12,612 nt of DNA from JAHECQ01 sp047638695 (GTDB lineage Bacteria > Actinomycetota > Acidimicrobiia > Acidimicrobiales > SZUA-35): the NCBI GenBank assembly GCA_047638695.1, contig JBLINY010000124.1:1-12612 (forward strand), given 5' to 3'. Under the pieces are notes generated by a model, which saw nothing but the letters and a program-made list of their open reading frames with translations, was not told the DNA's origin and searched no databases. The position numbers and the translations under genes are program-made. Positions 8,221-12,612 of this stretch are shown here, in pieces (positions within the stretch are counted from its first letter, which is position 1; every line of letters starts with the position of its first letter).

Positions 8221-8236
8221 GGGCTCGCTGGGGCTC

Positions 8237-8242
8237 TACGGT
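8237..8242 (+). promoter_or_regulatory. Probable -10 element of fbiB
   Basis: TACGGT ends exactly six bases before the ATG at 8249, so the first transcribed base would be at or next to the A of the start codon. The GTG at 8243 immediately follows the hexamer and would lie inside the promoter, which argues for the ATG as the true start. No convincing -35 is seen: a GCGACA at 8210-8215 is about 21 bases upstream. Confidence 0.45.
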
Positions 8243-8248
8243 GTGCAC

Positions 8249-8983
8249 ATGTTGCGACGGCTTGAAATTCTTCCTGTGCCCGGGCTTCCCGAGGTCGGCC
8301 CCGGCGACGACCTCGCCGGCCAGATCATCACCGCATGCCTCGAGGGCGAAGCCGATGGTTTCCCGCCTGTCGGCCTGGCCGACAACGACGTCCTCGTCGT
8401 CAGCCAGAAAGTCGTATCAAAGGCCGAAAGTCGCCAGGTGATCGTCGACCCCAACGATCCCCTCGCCCACAAACCACTCGTCCTGGCAGAGTCTGTACGG
8501 GTTCTTCGCCGTCGAGGCGAGCTCATCATCAGCGAAACAAAGCACGGCTTCGTCTGCGCCAATGCCGGCATCGACCGATCAAACGTCGCCCCCAATGTGG
8601 CCCTGCTGTTGCCCGAAGACTCCGACCGTTCAGCTCGCAGGATTCGCGACGCCATCCGCCACCGCGCCAAAACGGAGGTGGCGGTGATTGTGGCAGACAC
8701 GTTCGGCCGGCCATGGCGCCGGGGCCTTACCGATATCGCCCTCGGTTGTGCTGGCATCCTCCCGGTTCTCGACCTCCGCGGTAGTGACGATGCCCTCGGC
8801 CGCGAGCTGCACGTCACTGAGGTCTGCATCGTTGACGAGCTGGCTGGCGCCGCCGAGCTCGTCCGAGGCAAGGCCGATGGAATCGCCGTCGCGGTGATTC
8901 GCGGCGTCGACCCTCAATGGTTCGGTGAAGGCAGCGTGGTCGAAGACATCGTGCGCAACCCGGCCGAAGATCTGTTCCGGTAG
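8249..8983 (+). CDS. fbiB: Coenzyme F420-0:L-glutamate ligase, single-domain CofE/FbiB
   Basis: The enzyme adds gamma-linked glutamate residues to F420-0 using GTP and divalent metal. The 244-residue product carries the CofE signatures LPEVGPGDDL (about 13-22), DVLVVSQKVVSKAE, RRRGELIISETKHGFVCANAG, LLLPEDSDRSARRIRD, VIVADTFGRPWRRGLTDIALG, ELHVTEVCIVDELA and a C-terminus ending in DLFR. It stops there. The well-known mycobacterial FbiB is about 448 residues, with a second FMN-binding nitroreductase-like domain that reduces dehydro-F420-0, and this domain is absent, as in archaeal CofE. A separate reductase elsewhere is therefore expected. The TAG stop is followed directly by the ATG of the helicase gene. 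ATG 8249 was chosen over GTG 8243 because the product then starts in the usual way (MLRRLEILPVPGLPEV) and because of the promoter position. Confidence 0.94.
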   Translation: MLRRLEILPVPGLPEVGPGDDLAGQIITACLEGEADGFPPVGLADNDVLVVSQKVVSKAESRQVIVDPNDPLAHKPLVLAESVRVLRRRGELIISETKHGFVCANAGIDRSNVAPNVALLLPEDSDRSARRIRDAIRHRAKTEVAVIVADTFGRPWRRGLTDIALGCAGILPVLDLRGSDDALGRELHVTEVCIVDELAGAAELVRGKADGIAVAVIRGVDPQWFGEGSVVEDIVRNPAEDLFR

Positions 8984-11731
8984 ATGACCGAACCGCCCCT
9001 TCTCCGTCACCTTCCGAAGCAGGCCGACCCCGACGCGCTTCTCGACGGCTTCGTCAACTACGTCACCGAGCAGGGCATCAGTCTGTATGACGCCCAAGAA
9101 GAGGCCATCCTCGAACTGCTGGACGGCAACAACGTCATCCTGAGAACACCAACCGGGTCGGGCAAGTCGCTGGTTGCTGCTGCTGCCCACTTTGCTGCGC
9201 TGGCCGATGGGCGACGCAGCATCTACACCGCTCCCATCAAGGCGCTGGTGTCAGAGAAATTCTTCGCCCTCTGCCGCGACTTCGGCTCGGACAAAGTTGG
9301 GATGGTCACCGGTGACGGAACCGTGAATCCCGATGCCCCGATCATTTGTTGCACGGCAGAGATTCTGGCCAACTGGGCCCTTCGCGATGGCGCCGACGCC
9401 GATGTCGATGTCGTGATCGCCGACGAGTTCCACTTCTATGCCGATCCGCAGCGCGGCTGGGCGTGGCAGCTACCGCTCCTCGAACTCACGAAGTGCCAGT
9501 TTTTGCTGATCTCGGCCACCCTCGGGCCCACGGACTTCTTCGAACGTGAGCTAACGGCGCGTACCGGTCTGGCGACGTCGTTGGTGAGCAGCGACGAGCG
9601 GCCGGTGCCGCTCGATTTCCAATATCGGCGCACCACCCTTCACCAGTCGATCGAGGACCTTCTGGCCAGCGGCCGGGCCCCGATCTACCTCGTCCATTTC
9701 ACGCAACGCGAGGCAACCGAAGCGGCGCAGGGCTACTTGTCACTCGATCCGCTCGCCAAAGACGAAAAAGACGCGGTGAAAGCCGCCATCGGCAACTTCC
9801 GCTTCGACTCGCCGGTCGGAAAAGACCTGCGGCGCTACCTCGTCGGTGGCATCGGGGTCCACCACGCCGGCCTGCTACCCAAGTACCGGCTGCTGGTCGA
9901 AAAGTTAGCCCAGCAGGGTCTGCTGAAGATCATCTGCGGCACCGACACCCTCGGGGTCGGTGTCAACGTGCCGATCCGCAGTGTGCTGTTCACTCAACTG
10001 TGCAAGTACGACGGCACCAGCACCCGCATCTTGCGTCGACGAGAGTTCAAGCAGATCGCCGGACGAGCCGGACGCAAAGGGTTCGATGACGAGGGCACCG
10101 TCTGGGTCCAGGCACCGGCGCATGACGTCGAGAATCGCCGGAACGAGGAAAAGGCGGCGGCCGACACCAAGAAGCGAAAGAAGGTGGTGAAGAAGAAGCC
10201 ACCCGACCGGGGCTACGCCCACTGGACCGAGGACACCTACAACAAACTCGTCACCGGCGACCCTGAACCGCTGCGGTCGAGCTTCCATGTGAATCACCAG
10301 ATGGTGATGCTGCTGTTGGACCGCCCCGGCGACGGCTGCGGCGACCTTCGTCGCCTTTTGCAGAACAATCACGAACCACGACACCGGCAACGCCAGCACA
10401 TTAAGCGCAGCATCGCTATCTATCGCTCTCTGGTGGATGCCGGCCTGCTCGAATTCCCCGCCACGCCCGATGACCGGGGCCGCCGCGTGCGAGTGAATCT
10501 CGACCTTCAGGATGAGTTTGCGCTTCACCAGCCCCTGTCGCTGTGGGCTATCGAGGCCGTCGGCCAGCTGGAAGAACGAGCACCCGTGGAACGAACGATC
10601 ATGGTGCGCGGCACGGTCGAAACTCATCTGGTGGAAGGCATTTACACCTCCGAGGCCGACCCTCTCGACGATCCTGGCGACAACACTCTCGATCACGACA
10701 CGCTCGATGTTGAAAACCTCGATGCCGGCACCCTCGACGGCGACACCGACGAGCAGCTAGACGGGCAACGAAACGATCTTGCGCCCGACTCCCCGATGGA
10801 TGATGAGCCCGCTTCGGTCACCGAGATCGTGATGCCAGAGGAAACACTGCACGCCCTCAACGTGCTCACGGTGATCGAATCGATCCTCGAGAACCCGGGC
10901 GTGATCATCGCGGCCCAAGTCAGTAAGGCCAAAGACGAGCTGATGGCCCACATGAAGTCAAACGGGGTCGAGTACGAGGAGCGAATGGAACGGCTGTCAC
11001 AAGTCGGTCCGCCGCAACCGAATCGCGACTGGCTCTATGGCTCATTCGATGCCTTCCGCCAGCAGCATCCCTGGGTCGGCGGAGACAACGTCAGACCAAA
11101 ATCGATCGTGCGTGAACTGTACGAGAAGGCCATGACGTTCTCCGAATTCGTCAATCACTTCGGACTCAAACGATCCGAGGGAGTGGTCTTGCGCTACCTG
11201 TCCGACGTGTATAGCGGTCTGGTTCAGAACCTCCCCGAAGACAGTAAGACCGATGAGATCCAAGACTTGATCGAGTGGTTGGGCGCTGTTGTGCGCCAAG
11301 TCGACTCGAGCCTCATCGACGAATGGGAACGGCTGATCAACGCGGCCAACGAGCCAGCGGCCGGAGAGGTACGGCCGGGCGTAGACGACGAGGGACCGTT
11401 CGATATCATGGCCAATCAGCGTGCGTTCAGAGTGATGGTGCGAAACGAGGCCTTCCGTATTGTGCAACTGATCGCTCGCCGTCGTACCTATGAACTGGGT
11501 GAGGACTTCACCGCTGCGGTCGCTGACTACTTCGAGGACTACGACGAGGTCCTGCTCGACGGTGACGCCAGGAGCCCCGCCCGCTTTGTCTTTGATGGTG
11601 CGTCGGTCGTTCAAACGGTGCACGACCCCGAAGACAATGACGAGTGGGTGGTCCGAGCCCGCCTCGACCCGGGCAAGTCACGAGAAGAGGGAAAGGCCGT
11701 TCTCGCCGACCTGGTACTCGAACGCCTCTGA
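8984..11731 (+). CDS. SKI2-like DEAD/DEAH-box helicase with C-terminal DUF3516 domain
   Basis: The 915-residue product is a superfamily 2 ATP-dependent nucleic acid helicase. Visible motifs are RTPTGSGKS (Walker A, Lys61), TAPIKALVSEKF (Ia, 82-93), ADEFHFY (motif II, Asp147-His150), SAT at 177-179 (III), GTDTLGVGVNVP (319-330, motif V) and QIAGRAGRKG (357-366, VI). A Lys/Arg stretch (396-405) follows the helicase core. From about 628 to the end the sequence fits the actinobacterial DUF3516 domain, for example VIESILENPGVIIAAQVSKA, MKSNGVEYEERMERL, SIVRELYEKAMTFSEFV and DLIEWLGAVVRQVDSSLIDEWE. RNA handling, as in other SKI2-like helicases, is plausible but unproven. Between the two parts lies an acidic insertion (about 556-622) with pentapeptide repeats. 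The gene starts immediately after the fbiB stop, so it is probably cotranscribed and translationally coupled. It converges with manC. Confidence 0.93.
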   Translation: MTEPPLLRHLPKQADPDALLDGFVNYVTEQGISLYDAQEEAILELLDGNNVILRTPTGSGKSLVAAAAHFAALADGRRSIYTAPIKALVSEKFFALCRDFGSDKVGMVTGDGTVNPDAPIICCTAEILANWALRDGADADVDVVIADEFHFYADPQRGWAWQLPLLELTKCQFLLISATLGPTDFFERELTARTGLATSLVSSDERPVPLDFQYRRTTLHQSIEDLLASGRAPIYLVHFTQREATEAAQGYLSLDPLAKDEKDAVKAAIGNFRFDSPVGKDLRRYLVGGIGVHHAGLLPKYRLLVEKLAQQGLLKIICGTDTLGVGVNVPIRSVLFTQLCKYDGTSTRILRRREFKQIAGRAGRKGFDDEGTVWVQAPAHDVENRRNEEKAAADTKKRKKVVKKKPPDRGYAHWTEDTYNKLVTGDPEPLRSSFHVNHQMVMLLLDRPGDGCGDLRRLLQNNHEPRHRQRQHIKRSIAIYRSLVDAGLLEFPATPDDRGRRVRVNLDLQDEFALHQPLSLWAIEAVGQLEERAPVERTIMVRGTVETHLVEGIYTSEADPLDDPGDNTLDHDTLDVENLDAGTLDGDTDEQLDGQRNDLAPDSPMDDEPASVTEIVMPEETLHALNVLTVIESILENPGVIIAAQVSKAKDELMAHMKSNGVEYEERMERLSQVGPPQPNRDWLYGSFDAFRQQHPWVGGDNVRPKSIVRELYEKAMTFSEFVNHFGLKRSEGVVLRYLSDVYSGLVQNLPEDSKTDEIQDLIEWLGAVVRQVDSSLIDEWERLINAANEPAAGEVRPGVDDEGPFDIMANQRAFRVMVRNEAFRIVQLIARRRTYELGEDFTAAVADYFEDYDEVLLDGDARSPARFVFDGASVVQTVHDPEDNDEWVVRARLDPGKSREEGKAVLADLVLERL
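10682..10741 (+). repeat. Four tandem 15-base units encoding xTLDx in the helicase linker
   Basis: Residues 567-586 read as four consecutive pentapeptides: NTLDH, DTLDV, ENLDA and GTLDG. The DNA has a matching 15-base period with the shared core CTCGA at the Leu-Asp codons. A further degenerate copy (DPLDD, 559-563) precedes it, and LDG recurs at 592-594. The units keep the reading frame and add to an acidic, probably disordered linker between helicase core and DUF3516 domain. Confidence 0.7.
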
Positions 11732-11758
11732 ACCCGTACGAATCAGCACGCCGAATGG

Positions 11759-12612
11759 CTAAAGCAAATGATCGTGTTGGCCTGTCTCCCGCAGTTGCGT
11801 CACCATTTTCTTGACGTCCTGGGCCCGGTCCTTTGGGCAGATCAGCGTGGCGTTCTCGGTGTGCACCACGATGAGATCCTCGACTCCGATCAAGGCCGTT
11901 AACCGGCCGTTGGACACCACGATGTTGTTGAGTGCGTCGAGTATCGCAGCTTCGCCCGTGACCGCATTTCCGGCATCGTCAGATGTGAGGTGTGGGGCAA
12001 CCTCTGGCCAACTACCAACATCGTGCCAGTCGAAACGCCCCTCGGCCATAACGATGTTGTCGGCCTTCTCCATGAGGGCGTAGTCGATCGAGATCTTCTC
12101 GAGTGGGTCGAAGCCGGCCAGAATGGCGGCATCGAAACCGGGGGTGTCAACGGTGGGAACCAGGGCATCGATGAGGTCTGCCAGCGCAGGCGTATGAGCG
12201 CGGAAGGCGGCCGCGACCGAGTCGACTGACCAGATGAACATGCCAGAGTTCCAAGAGAAACGACCGGAGTCGACGTATTGCTGTGCGGTCTCCAAGTCGG
12301 GCTTTTCGACGAACCGGCTGACCTTTCGAAAGAGGGTCGCCCCTGGCGTCTCGACGTCGTCGGCTGCTTCCACATAGCCAAAGGCGGTGCTGGGTTCGGT
12401 TGGGGTGATGCCAATCGTAACGAGTACATCGCTGCCGGCAGCGAGCGTCAGGCTCTCGGCCAACGTCTGGCGATAGAGATCGAGATCGCCCATCACATGG
12501 TCTGCTGTGACAATGCAGAACACACCCTCTGGGTCGCGTGCTTTCACCACGGCACAGGCGAGAGCAACGGCTGCCGCCGTGTCACGACGAACTGGTTCGC
12601 CGATGATGTTCT
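11759..12612 (-). CDS. manC: Mannose-1-phosphate guanylyltransferase (GDP-mannose pyrophosphorylase), N-terminus cut off
   Basis: The enzyme makes GDP-mannose from mannose-1-phosphate and GTP, the substrate of Gmd. The frame is open from the right edge (the first complete codon is Asn at 12610-12608) to the TAG at 11761-11759. The N-terminal part with the GTP-binding glycine loop is outside the window. Visible motifs are NIIGEPVRRDTAAAVALA, TADHVMGD, PSTAFGYVEA, RFVEKPD with the conserved Lys, FSWNSGMFIWS, ISIDYALMEKADNIVM and FDWHDVGSW, followed by the small left-handed beta-helix end (NNIVVSNGRLTALIGVEDL). It ends without the phosphomannose isomerase domain of two-domain ManC/AlgA proteins. 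The Val-Val at 12550 is not the start, because the conserved sequence continues upstream. Convergent to the helicase gene with 27 bases between stops. Confidence 0.94.
   Translation of the reverse strand, partial: NIIGEPVRRDTAAAVALACAVVKARDPEGVFCIVTADHVMGDLDLYRQTLAESLTLAAGSDVLVTIGITPTEPSTAFGYVEAADDVETPGATLFRKVSRFVEKPDLETAQQYVDSGRFSWNSGMFIWSVDSVAAAFRAHTPALADLIDALVPTVDTPGFDAAILAGFDPLEKISIDYALMEKADNIVMAEGRFDWHDVGSWPEVAPHLTSDDAGNAVTGEAAILDALNNIVVSNGRLTALIGVEDLIVVHTENATLICPKDRAQDVKKMVTQLRETGQHDHLL

Noticed and set aside
8207..8248. N-terminal extension of the His-rich protein to the GTG at 8248
   Set aside because: It would cover the fbiB promoter and add Pro/Arg-rich residues before the typical Lys-rich cytoplasmic tail. 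The ATG at 8206 fits the -10 hexamer and membrane topology better.
9905..10696. 263-codon open frame on the minus strand inside the helicase gene
   Set aside because: The plus strand here encodes helicase motifs V and VI. The antisense product shows no recognisable motif and has no start signal.
11759..12550. Start of manC at the GTG near 12550
   Set aside because: The conserved NIIGEPVRRDTAAAVALA sequence continues in frame upstream to the window edge, so the gene is cut by the edge and not started here.

Overview
The window reads as a chromosomal segment of a high-GC actinobacterium. The best guess is a member of Acidimicrobiia or a close relative. That rests on coenzyme F420 biosynthesis genes (fbiA/cofD and fbiB/cofE), a DUF5719 secreted protein, a DUF3516 SKI2-like helicase and a single-domain mannose-1-phosphate guanylyltransferase lying close together, an association I recall from actinobacterial genomes. 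No mobile element, CRISPR array, tRNA or rRNA is visible, and all eight genes look intact apart from the two cut by the window edges. Coding density is very high, and no stretch over 300 bases lacks a gene.

Left part (1-4469, minus strand): a two-gene operon for the cell envelope. A 1057-residue membrane glycosyltransferase (GT2 catalytic domain, about ten predicted membrane helices, a large probable outer-face domain) overlaps by ATGA the start of a membrane-anchored DUF5719 protein that runs off the left edge.

Middle part (4570-7473, plus strand, diverging from the operon above): rmd-like GDP-4-keto-6-deoxy-D-mannose reductase, gmd GDP-mannose 4,6-dehydratase, then fbiA. With manC at the right edge (11759-12612, minus, 5' end cut off), the window holds a route from mannose-1-phosphate through GDP-mannose to GDP-D-rhamnose (or another GDP-6-deoxyhexose). 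This could feed the GT2 protein or other envelope glycosyltransferases.

Right part (7559-11731): a minus-strand gene for an unrecognised membrane-anchored protein with a dense His cluster sits between fbiA and fbiB and diverges from fbiB. fbiB here is only the gamma-glutamyl ligase domain and is followed without any gap by a 915-residue DUF3516 helicase gene. The helicase gene converges with manC across a 27-base gap.

The points most worth a second look are the His-rich protein inside the F420 locus, a recurring set of -10-like hexamers placed 6-9 bases before start codons (probable leaderless transcription), the loss of the expected acidic metal motif in the GT2 domain, the missing second domain of FbiB, and a pentapeptide tandem repeat in an acidic insertion of the helicase. 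No clearly new multi-gene system could be demonstrated. Family names are from memory and motif recognition, not from a database search.
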